DNA from: a bacterium
GTDB taxonomy: Bacteria > SM23-31 > JAUVVT01
Assembly (NCBI GenBank): GCA_030616165.1
Contig: JAUWXV010000097.1
Location: 1-12,500 of the forward strand
Length of the DNA stretch: 12,500 bases
Reading direction: 5' to 3'
Part shown: positions 1-6,339 of the stretch, piece after piece
Numbering within the stretch: the stretch's first letter is position 1
Layout of the letters: each line of letters starts with the position of its first letter
Program-made: the position numbers and the translations under genes
The notes under the pieces: generated by a model
Database searches by the model: none
What the model was told of the DNA's origin: nothing
Seen by the model: only the letters and a program-made list of their open reading frames with translations

Positions 1-1535
1 AAAGCCTCATCATCTTTATTATTTAAAAGAAGTTCCGACAATTTTGTTCGTATAGGTTCAAGCCTCTTCAGTTTAGAGAGTTTGAAGATATTTGTCAGTT
101 CATGCGCCTCTTTCAATTCATCACTATATATCAACTCCCTATATATATGATATAATTTCCTGAGAAAATCATCATTATTATTGAGTTTAGGAATAACATC
201 GAACAATCCATCAAGTTTATTAAATGAATCAAAGTTTTTGGATTCAAGAAATTCAAGGCTCTTTTTTTTAATGGAGGGAAATACATCATTTACTTTCAAT
301 TGAAATTCATCATAAACCTCCCGCATAGGTTTAAGTTGATTATTTTCAAGATAAATTTCGAAGATTCTTGTTCCTATATTCTTCACTGCTTTTTTCTGAA
401 TTGAGGATTGTTTGTAAATTTTAATCAGTATCTCTTGATAATCAAATGCTTCCCCAAGACTATTCAGATTTTCATCAATTTTATTTAATATATCGGCTGT
501 AATGTTTTCGCATCCTTCGTACCTTTTTGTATCTGAAGAATCTGAGAGATTAAAATCGACTATAATGCTTGAACAGAAAAATGATTTAGTCAGTAAATCT
601 ACATCTTCATACTCATCAGAAGAAGTAAGTTTTTTCAAAAAAGAATATCCTATACCTTTTATTTCTTTAATACATTCGAGTAATTCTTTGCTTTTTGTAT
701 TAATTTTATCCAGTAATGTATATTTATTAATTAATTCAATTGCTGATTTATATGGATCATTTTCTTCAAATTTAACTTTTCCAGAATACTCTTTATTATC
801 AAACTTTTGTATAAATTCAGAAAACTTTTTTTTGAACACAAAAGTTGCCGCTTTTTCTAATTTCTCAGAAGGTAGTTCAAATATCTTTGCAATTTCGGCT
901 GCCTGCAAAAAATTCTCATGCATTATGTTATATCTATATTGTGTATCTGCAAGATGAATGGTTGTTTTATCATCAAGGTCATATATCTCTTTAACAAAAA
1001 ATGCCTTTTTATAGTCTCTTTCAATCCGGGATGTTTCAAATGTCATCATTTTTTCGAAATATTTTGTTCCATATTTTTTTAGAGTCTCCTCGGAGATTAT
1101 ATTTTTATACTTTCTCTTCAATGATAATGCTTCATCATATTTATTATTTTGAATGAGGTTGAAAATCTTCGGGAGAACAGCCTCATTGACTCTTTTCTCA
1201 TCCAATAAAAACTGCGCCGTTAGATTGAACATATTTTCATTTTCATTTTTATATTTTGCTATATCAAAAGCAATTTTTGCAATTTCCAGCATCTCTTCTT
1301 TCGTAAGAGAGATATAATTACCGTATTTTCTGGCTGTCTCAATGTCATTTTTATAAAGTAAATTAACTATTTCGTTTACTACTTCGTTTGTTCTTATTGA
1401 ATCAAGTTTTTCATTTTTTTGCACTGCCTCTTCAAGTTCTGGTCTTTTCACCTCCAAAATATTCTTTAGCAATTCAGGCTCTGGAATAGACTTACTTATT
1501 CCAACTTTTAATTGTTCTATATATTTTTTTAACAT
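1..1535 (-). CDS. Helical-repeat protein of unknown function (C-terminus off the window)
   Basis: On the minus strand an ATG at 1535 opens a frame that stays free of stops to the left edge, 511 codons, so the C-terminus is missing. The translation begins MLKKYIEQLKVGISKS. It is rich in Lys, Glu, Asn, Leu and Ile and has no signal peptide or membrane segment, so it is probably cytoplasmic. It reads as mostly alpha helix. A degenerate unit of about 36 residues recurs at roughly 63-95, 130-164, 207-242, 399-434 and 471-506. Each unit has the form short polar turn, D/E-x-A-x-x-L/I-x-x-F/Y, then a second amphipathic helix. This resembles TPR-like or other alpha-solenoid scaffolds, but I recognise no family. 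The start is favoured because an upstream in-frame stop lies close by; the ribosome binding site (AAAGATAAA) is weak. Codon use is very A/T-rich. Open reading in the opposite strand at 502-957 is a shadow. Coding status is strong, function unknown. Confidence 0.85.
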   Translation of the reverse strand, partial: MLKKYIEQLKVGISKSIPEPELLKNILEVKRPELEEAVQKNEKLDSIRTNEVVNEIVNLLYKNDIETARKYGNYISLTKEEMLEIAKIAFDIAKYKNENENMFNLTAQFLLDEKRVNEAVLPKIFNLIQNNKYDEALSLKRKYKNIISEETLKKYGTKYFEKMMTFETSRIERDYKKAFFVKEIYDLDDKTTIHLADTQYRYNIMHENFLQAAEIAKIFELPSEKLEKAATFVFKKKFSEFIQKFDNKEYSGKVKFEENDPYKSAIELINKYTLLDKINTKSKELLECIKEIKGIGYSFLKKLTSSDEYEDVDLLTKSFFCSSIIVDFNLSDSSDTKRYEGCENITADILNKIDENLNSLGEAFDYQEILIKIYKQSSIQKKAVKNIGTRIFEIYLENNQLKPMREVYDEFQLKVNDVFPSIKKKSLEFLESKNFDSFNKLDGLFDVIPKLNNNDDFLRKLYHIYRELIYSDELKEAHELTNIFKLSKLKRLEPIRTKLSELLLNNKDDEA

Positions 1536-1675
1536 TTTATCTTTTATTCATAATGGAAAAATTTTACCACTTTCTAGAGTAAAGTTATTGTTTTTTTTTC
1601 ATTTTTTGCAAGTTTTTTTTAAATTTCCGACTTTTTTTATTTTTTTATCTTTACATAATTAATTCTATTTTTTAA

Positions 1676-1708
1676 TGCAAGGCGAGGTGTTCTTCACCCT
1701 CGCCAGCA
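1676..1708 (-). repeat. 33-base palindromic dispersed repeat, copy 1
   Basis: An imperfect hairpin: GGCGAGG pairs with CCTCGCC, extended by TG/CA across a one-base bulge, around a TTCTT loop. Outer TGC/GCA arms are separated by an AA/A mismatch. Its reverse complement matches 24 of the first 25... positions through the ACACCT block at 4903-4935, with only one substitution in that stretch; after it the two copies differ by small indels. It has the look of a REP-type extragenic palindrome and lies between divergent genes. Confidence 0.75.
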
Positions 1709-1768
1709 TAATAGAATATCAACTATAATAATTAGTTTTAAGAATTATTCAGATTCATTGTTTTTCAA

Positions 1769-1797
1769 TTGAAATATACATAATTATTTTTTATATT
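1769..1797 (+). promoter_or_regulatory. Putative sigma70-type promoter for the glycoside hydrolase gene
   Basis: TTGAAA (1769-1774) and TATATT (1792-1797) are separated by 17 bases, in a very A/T-rich stretch. If used, transcription would start near 1804, giving a leader of about 170 bases that contains the inverted repeat at 1844-1906. The A/T richness makes chance matches easy, so this stays tentative. Confidence 0.4.
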
Positions 1798-1843
1798 TTT
1801 TTAAATTTAAATAAAATTATATTTCATAAAACAATTAGTGCAG

Positions 1844-1906
1844 TATTTACCCGGCGAAATTTCACTAATCAGGAACTCCCCGCCGTCATACATGTTGCAG
1901 TAAATA
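1844..1906 (+). promoter_or_regulatory. Nested inverted repeat in the putative leader of the hydrolase gene
   Basis: TATTTAC (1844-1850) is the exact reverse complement of GTAAATA (1900-1906). Inside it CGGCG (1852-1856) is the reverse complement of CGCCG (1881-1885). This gives a two-level stem with G+C-rich inner arms in an otherwise A/T-rich leader, ending 66 bases before the ATG at 1973. It could be a structured mRNA leader, an operator or another dispersed palindrome. I recognise no riboswitch class. Confidence 0.35.
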
Positions 1907-1960
1907 TGGAATTATTGTTTGTCTTTTAAAAAAATCAATCGACCAAGTGCTATCTTAATT

Positions 1961-1966
1961 AGGAGA
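1961..1966 (+). promoter_or_regulatory. Ribosome binding site deciding the start at 1973
   Basis: AGGAGA lies six bases before the ATG at 1973. The frame can be extended to a TTG at 1919, but that codon has no such site, and the extension would put extra residues before a well-formed signal peptide. Confidence 0.75.
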
Positions 1967-1972
1967 AATATT

Positions 1973-3592
1973 ATGGACAACAAACCGAAAAAAAAATGTT
2001 CAAATCCATACCTCCAAAAAAAAAGAATAATACTCAGCCTACTTTTGTTTATCTTTAGTGTGACAATCTTTATAAATTCTTGTATCTCTCAGGAAACACA
2101 GATTCCTCGGTGGCGGCCTCACGATTTCAACTTCAAGAGCAAAAGCAATCATGAGAATCCCTTCACAGTTGATTTTTCTGCGGCAGTGAAAGGACCAGAT
2201 GGCACCGAGTTCACCACTCTTGGTTTTTATAATGGCAACAAGACGTGGGAAATACGAGTTGCACCAAATGTTGAAGGGCCGTGGGTGCTTGAAACACACT
2301 CTAATGACCCTCAACTCGATGGTAAAACTGCTTCATTCATGTGCATTCCGAATGATAATCCAAACATTCACGGCAAGCTCCTTGTGGACCCTGAACATCC
2401 ACATCACTTCATATTCGAGGATGGAAGTAGGTATTTTTTGATGGGATACGAATGTGACTGGCTGTGGGCTCTTGATATGGAAGAAAAAAACTTGCCGACA
2501 CTTAATCCTTTTCTTGACAGACTGGCATCACATGGGTTCAACCACATAATCCTCAACGCATATGCCCATGATACCAAATGGCGTAAAGGAAATACAGAGG
2601 ATGGTGATTATGGTCCCCCACCGATGTTTGCATGGGAAGGGAGTAATGAAAATCCTGTACATAATCGGTTTAACTTGTCATACTGGGAGCACTATGACCG
2701 CGTGATGAATGCGCTTTATCAACGCGGCATTATGGCTCATATTATGATCAAGGTATACAACAAATTTGTTAATTGGCCGAAAATAGGGAGTAAAGAAGAT
2801 GACCTTTATTTCAGATGGATTATAGCCCGTTATGCCGCATATCCAAATGCCGTCTGGGATTTTTCTAAAGAGGCACACAACGAAAAGGGAATTGATTATA
2901 AACTTAACCGTCTTCGTCTTATCCGAGAACATGACCCATACCATAATTTGATTACTGTTCACGATGACAATCAACTGTATGATAACGGAACCTATAGTGA
3001 TATACTTGATTTCCGCTCCGACCAACATCATAATAAATGGCACCCAAAAATATTAGAACAGCGCACGCAAAACATTTGGCCAGTGGTGAACGTTGAATTC
3101 GGTTATGAACATGGTCCTCAAGGTCTAAATGACAAAACATATAACGTAGTTCAGAGTCCAAAGGAGGTTTGCCGTCGAGGATGGGAAATTTGTTTGGCTG
3201 GTGGATACATCGCTTATTATTATACATATACAGCATGGGATATAATTCGTCCGGAAGACATACCAGAAGGATATGCATATTTCGAACACCTGCACGAATT
3301 CTTCGAAAACACTAACTATTGGTTAATGAAACCATCAGACGAACTGGTGAGTGAAGGGTACTGTATATCAAATCGTGGTAAAGAATATATCGTGTTTCTC
3401 AACAACGCAAAACCATTCACTCTCAAAATCGAAGGAGCAAATAGTCAACTCAAATCGGAATGGTATCATCCATTCACCGGTGAGAAAGCAGATGCCGGAA
3501 AAGTTACTAATGGCACAGTCAAGCTGACACCGCCGCAGGAGTGGGGCGATATTCCTATTGCTCTGCATGTATTCTCGGCACCAAAAGATTGA
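1973..3592 (+). CDS. Exported glycoside hydrolase with DUF5060 domain (lipoprotein-type)
   Basis: 539 residues from the ATG chosen by its AGGAGA site. A Lys-rich N-terminus, a hydrophobic stretch (about 19-35) and INSC ending at Cys37 suggest a signal peptidase II lipoprotein; Asn at -2 is unusual. Residues about 43-125 match the DUF5060 beta-sandwich (W-R-P-H-D-F start, NPF, GFYNGNKTWEIR, GPW). A TIM-barrel follows (about 135-450), similar to the DUF4038/GH140-like group. It has a likely acid/base Glu300 in WDFSKEAHNE, where relatives carry a NEP-type motif, and a likely nucleophile Glu375 in VNVEFGYE. The last about 85 residues form a beta domain like the putative collagen-binding domain at the end of such enzymes. 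The inferred role is cleaving a plant or microbial glycosidic bond outside the cytoplasm; the substrate cannot be read from sequence. Its G+C is visibly higher than the flanking genes, and two nine-A tracts lie in the first 55 bases. Confidence 0.85.
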   Translation: MDNKPKKKCSNPYLQKKRIILSLLLFIFSVTIFINSCISQETQIPRWRPHDFNFKSKSNHENPFTVDFSAAVKGPDGTEFTTLGFYNGNKTWEIRVAPNVEGPWVLETHSNDPQLDGKTASFMCIPNDNPNIHGKLLVDPEHPHHFIFEDGSRYFLMGYECDWLWALDMEEKNLPTLNPFLDRLASHGFNHIILNAYAHDTKWRKGNTEDGDYGPPPMFAWEGSNENPVHNRFNLSYWEHYDRVMNALYQRGIMAHIMIKVYNKFVNWPKIGSKEDDLYFRWIIARYAAYPNAVWDFSKEAHNEKGIDYKLNRLRLIREHDPYHNLITVHDDNQLYDNGTYSDILDFRSDQHHNKWHPKILEQRTQNIWPVVNVEFGYEHGPQGLNDKTYNVVQSPKEVCRRGWEICLAGGYIAYYYTYTAWDIIRPEDIPEGYAYFEHLHEFFENTNYWLMKPSDELVSEGYCISNRGKEYIVFLNNAKPFTLKIEGANSQLKSEWYHPFTGEKADAGKVTNGTVKLTPPQEWGDIPIALHVFSAPKD

Positions 3593-3619
3593 ATATAATT
3601 ATTATTTTTTATATTTTTT
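3589..3619 (+). promoter_or_regulatory. Possible promoter for the oxidoreductase gene
   Basis: TTGAAT (3589-3594) overlaps the stop codon of the hydrolase. A TATTTT or TATATT box follows at about 3610-3617 with 15-17 bases between. The segment shares a 19-base A/T identity (3601-3619) with the promoter region of the preceding gene (1783-1801), and both lie about 205-210 bases before an ATG. A/T richness keeps confidence low. Confidence 0.25.
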
Positions 3620-3637
3620 AAAAAATTTAATTAAACT

Positions 3638-3675
3638 GGGTTATTCACAAATTTTACATTTGTTGTGAATAATCC
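3638..3675. promoter_or_regulatory. Thirteen-pair hairpin between hydrolase and oxidoreductase
   Basis: Arms 3638-3650 (GGGTTATTCACAA) and 3663-3675 (TTGTGAATAATCC) pair over 13 positions with one G-T wobble, around a 12-base loop. No T run follows on the plus strand, so a simple intrinsic terminator for the hydrolase is not well supported. It may be an operator, an attenuator in the leader of the next gene, or an mRNA-stabilising 3' hairpin. Confidence 0.5.
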
Positions 3676-3798
3676 GTATACATACATATAAGTGAAACTG
3701 ATTTTGTCATGCCAAGCGAAGTCCCAAACATTTATATGTTGTATCCAATTCATTTGATCAAATAATTTAAAATATTCAGGCAAATTAAAGGAGAAAAA

Positions 3799-4830
3799 AT
3801 GAATAGAAAATTTAAGTTTGGTATAATAGGAATGGGTATGATCGGAGAACATCATGCCAAAAGTATAATAGAACTCGAAGAGGCAGAACTTGCTGCCATT
3901 CAATGTCGGACTATAAGTAAAGGAGAAAATCTATCAAAAAAATTAAATATTGAATATTATCACGATTATCTTGATATGATAAAGAGGGAAGATATCGATA
4001 TAATAGATATATGTTTACCATCAGGGATGCATATGGAGCCGGCAGTTTCAGCAGCAAAAGCGGGCAAACATGTTATCGTCGAAAAGCCCATCGATATTAC
4101 ACTTGAAAGGGCTGACAAAATAATAAATACTTGCAGAGAATGCGGAGTCAAACTTGCCGTTATATTTCAGAGTCGATTTGCTGAGCCCACCAGAAAATTA
4201 AAAGAAGCAGTGGTAAATGGAGAGTTGGGTAAACTAGTCTTGGGAGATGCATATATAAAATGGCATAGACCACAAGGCTACTACAATTCAACAGATTGGC
4301 GAGGAACTCTAAAGGGAGATGGAGGCGCCGCATTGATAAACCAATCTATACATACAATCGACCTTCTTCAGTGGATTATGGGTCCAGTGAAAAGAATTTA
4401 TGGAAAAACTGCCACACTAACACACGATATCGAAGGTGAAGATGTTGGAATTGCAGTTCTTGAATTTGAAAATGGTGCTTTGGGTGTAATCGAAGGCAGT
4501 ACATCGGTTTACCCCGGATTTCCACAGAGATTGGAGATTCACGGAGAAAAAGGCTCCGTAATACTTGAATCCGATGAAATAAAATATTGGACCATACAAG
4601 GAAAAGAGCAAACCCAGCCCGTAGAAGAAAAAAGTGATGGAACCGGGGCTTCTGACCCTATGGCTATAAGCCATATTAAACATAAACGACAGATTAAAGA
4701 TATGATTGACGCTATCAAAGAAGATAGAGAACCTTTTGTAAATGGTGACGAAGGAAGAAAAGCTCTTGAGATTGTAATAGGAATTTACACATCATCTAAA
4801 GAGGGAAAACCTGTTGATCTACAATTATAA
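3799..4830 (+). CDS. Gfo/Idh/MocA-family NAD(P)-dependent oxidoreductase
   Basis: 343 residues, the usual length for the family. The N-terminal Rossmann fold shows the dinucleotide loop G11-M-G13-M-I-G16 after a beta strand, then EKP at 95-97 (the conserved Lys96 that contacts cofactor and substrate). The C-terminal alpha/beta domain has GDGGAALINQSIHTIDLLQW, with His185 and Asp188 in the place of the family's catalytic His and its partner. There is no signal peptide, so it acts in the cytoplasm. The ribosome binding site AAAGGAGA (3787-3794) fixes the ATG. Relatives oxidise or isomerise sugars, inositols or UDP-sugars, and the exact substrate is open. Sitting 206 bases after an exported hydrolase, it plausibly oxidises a released sugar, but this is inference from position. 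UDP-N-acetylglucosamine 3-dehydrogenase-type and levoglucosan dehydrogenase-type enzymes are both possible relatives. Confidence 0.9.
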   Translation: MNRKFKFGIIGMGMIGEHHAKSIIELEEAELAAIQCRTISKGENLSKKLNIEYYHDYLDMIKREDIDIIDICLPSGMHMEPAVSAAKAGKHVIVEKPIDITLERADKIINTCRECGVKLAVIFQSRFAEPTRKLKEAVVNGELGKLVLGDAYIKWHRPQGYYNSTDWRGTLKGDGGAALINQSIHTIDLLQWIMGPVKRIYGKTATLTHDIEGEDVGIAVLEFENGALGVIEGSTSVYPGFPQRLEIHGEKGSVILESDEIKYWTIQGKEQTQPVEEKSDGTGASDPMAISHIKHKRQIKDMIDAIKEDREPFVNGDEGRKALEIVIGIYTSSKEGKPVDLQL

Positions 4831-4902
4831 CTTCAGCCTAAATTATATAATCTGAATAATTACCCGTAGCAAAAGAACATAATAGATTTTGAAATTATTT
4901 CA

Positions 4903-4935
4903 TGCTGGCGAAGGTGAAGAACACCTACGCCAGCA
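4903..4935 (+). repeat. 33-base palindromic dispersed repeat, copy 2
   Basis: TGCTGGCG pairs with CGCCAGCA, then across an A/A mismatch AGGTG pairs with CACCT around an AAGAA loop: 13 pairs in 33 bases. It is the inverted counterpart of 1676-1708. It lies between the oxidoreductase and glycosyltransferase genes, so it could also act as a hairpin separating their transcripts. A possible ATG at 4902 opening the glycosyltransferase frame is made by this repeat and is probably not a true start. Confidence 0.8.
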
Positions 4936-4975
4936 GCGACAGTTTAATACAACTTGTATCAAATAATATAATATC

Positions 4976-4981
4976 AGGAGA
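4976..4981 (+). promoter_or_regulatory. Ribosome binding site deciding the start at 4986
   Basis: AGGAGA lies four bases before the ATG at 4986. This favours 4986 over the in-frame ATG at 4902, which sits inside a dispersed palindrome and has no comparable site. Confidence 0.75.
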
Positions 4982-4985
4982 CATC

Positions 4986-6209
4986 ATGAAAGTGACTATG
5001 ACTATCCCCAGTTATTGGGGTCGAAAAAGGGGCGAAGGATGGAAAAAAGGAGACGTAATATATGACCATCCTACTCCTCTGGACGAAGAAGGTACATTAC
5101 GTCGAGTAATCGAAAGTACTTCCATGCTAAACAATAAGGATTTCCAACTGGTTATTATAGGAGCGGCTACCTCTGATGAAATAAGCAATGAAGTGGAGGC
5201 TAAAATTACTTCAATTATAAAAGAAACCTCGGCTGATGTGGAGGTATTATTTTTCTCTCACTCTCACCTCGCAAAAATTCATAATTATCTTGAAAAAAAC
5301 CACAAGGAAGATTTCGCCCAAGTTTTAAAATTGAAAGGTTATCCAGATATTCGCAACCTTTGTACGTTCCTGCCGCATCTTTTAGGGTCTGAGGTCGCTA
5401 TTCTGATTGATGATGACGAGATATTCGAAGATCCGCAGTTCATGGACAAGGCTTTAAAATATATAGGTAAGCATATTGCGGGGCAGATTGTATATGCAGT
5501 TACTGGTTATTGTGTAAACCCGGATAACGACTATCTAATTAATCAAGAAGTAAAACCATGGATGACTGCATGGAATAAAATTGATTGTATGAACCGTGCT
5601 TTAAAAGAGTTTATCGGTAAAGAACCGAGGCTTAAGAAAACTCCTTTTGCATTTGGAGGTATTATGATAATTCATCGTGATTTATTTACATATGTGCCGA
5701 ATGATCCAAATATCACCAGAGGAGAAGATATGGATTTTCTGATAAATGCAAAGATGTTTGGCTATACTTTTTTTCTTGATAACCTGCTGTCCATTAAGCA
5801 TAAAGCACCCCCTAAATTCCATCCTGTATGGAGTCAGTTAAGAGAGGATATTTATAGATTTGTTTTTGAGAAGGCTAAACTTGATACTCAAGAAGAAATG
5901 CCGAACCTTTTCACCGTGAGGGCTGAAGACCTTGACCCTTATCCAGGAGAATTCCTCAGGGATGATTTAGAAGAAAGAATATTTAAATCCAATCAAATGC
6001 TGGCATTGGATTATTTTCTAAAAGATGATAGAGAGGGCGTCAAGGAATGTATGAATAATATTTATCTTGCTAAATATAATGCTGTTCCAAGAAACAATCC
6101 TTTTAAAAATCTTTTAAAACTTCAAAACACCTGGAGGGATTTAATGGAGTATTTCTCAAACAGGAAGAATGCCAAACAACTCTGTGAACTTATTAAATTT
6201 CCCGGATAA
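4986..6209 (+). CDS. GT-A-type glycosyltransferase, donor and acceptor unknown
   Basis: 407 residues from the ATG with AGGAGA upstream. The start MKVTMTIPSYWGR is the first strand of a GT-A (family 2-like) nucleotide-sugar fold. IDDDEIFEDP around Asp142-Asp144 is the DxD-type motif for metal and sugar nucleotide. FAFGGIMIIHRDLF (221-234) and TRGEDMDFL (244-252, Glu247-Asp248) match the acceptor-side and catalytic regions of such enzymes, and His272 in SIKHKAP may be a metal ligand. The C-terminal about 120 residues are helical. There is no signal peptide or membrane helix, so it is cytosolic. The enzyme probably transfers a sugar from a nucleotide donor to a small molecule, lipid or polymer precursor. 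The RGED motif and lack of membrane anchor recall solute-forming transferases, but I cannot assign one. It is separated from the preceding gene by the palindromic repeat. Confidence 0.75.
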   Translation: MKVTMTIPSYWGRKRGEGWKKGDVIYDHPTPLDEEGTLRRVIESTSMLNNKDFQLVIIGAATSDEISNEVEAKITSIIKETSADVEVLFFSHSHLAKIHNYLEKNHKEDFAQVLKLKGYPDIRNLCTFLPHLLGSEVAILIDDDEIFEDPQFMDKALKYIGKHIAGQIVYAVTGYCVNPDNDYLINQEVKPWMTAWNKIDCMNRALKEFIGKEPRLKKTPFAFGGIMIIHRDLFTYVPNDPNITRGEDMDFLINAKMFGYTFFLDNLLSIKHKAPPKFHPVWSQLREDIYRFVFEKAKLDTQEEMPNLFTVRAEDLDPYPGEFLRDDLEERIFKSNQMLALDYFLKDDREGVKECMNNIYLAKYNAVPRNNPFKNLLKLQNTWRDLMEYFSNRKNAKQLCELIKFPG

Positions 6210-6227
6210 TAAGTAAAAACTGGCAAT

Positions 6228-6253
6228 AAAAATATTTATAAAAAATATTTTTT
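6228..6253 (+). terminator. Possible weak A/T hairpin terminator after the glycosyltransferase
   Basis: AAAAATATTT (6228-6237) and AAATATTTTT (6243-6252) form a ten-pair stem with a five-base loop, followed by T residues to 6253. All pairs are A-T, so stability would be low. Its position 18 bases after the stop and just before a promoter fits a transcript boundary. Confidence 0.3.
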
Positions 6254-6260
6254 AAAAATC

Positions 6261-6289
6261 TTGACATTTATTTTTTATGTTATTAATAT
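6261..6289 (+). promoter_or_regulatory. Sigma70-type promoter for the permease fusion gene
   Basis: A consensus TTGACA (6261-6266) is followed after exactly 17 bases by TAATAT (6284-6289). Transcription would start near 6296, about 44 bases before the ATG at 6340. This is the best promoter match in the window and implies the fusion gene has its own transcript. Confidence 0.6.
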
Positions 6290-6339
6290 TTAAATAAAAA
6301 GCAAAGCTAAACATACGTATAAATCATAGAATCAAAGAT

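Larger units (their letters stand above)
1536..1972. other. Divergent intergenic region, 437 bases
   Basis: No convincing gene lies between the divergent starts at 1535 (minus) and 1973 (plus). The left part (about 1585-1655) is a series of T runs on the plus strand. It is followed by a palindromic repeat (1676-1708), a sigma70-like promoter pair (1769-1797) and a nested inverted repeat (1844-1906). A TTG-initiated extension of the downstream frame to 1919 is possible but has no ribosome binding site. Confidence 0.7.

Noticed and set aside
502-957. Plus-strand open frame of 151 codons
   Set aside because: It lies antisense to the uninterrupted minus-strand gene at 1-1535, has no ribosome binding site, and its Ser/Phe-rich composition is typical of a shadow.
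1580-1660. Intrinsic terminator suggested by the long T runs
   Set aside because: No G+C-rich hairpin precedes the T runs on the plus strand, and no plus-strand gene ends there.
1919-1972. N-terminal extension of the DUF5060 hydrolase from a TTG codon
   Set aside because: There is no ribosome binding site before the TTG, while ATG 1973 has AGGAGA at ideal distance and gives a standard signal peptide.
1676-4935. CRISPR array or insertion sequence formed by the two 33-base palindromes
   Set aside because: There are only two copies, more than 3 kb apart and in opposite orientation, with no spacers and no transposase gene between them.
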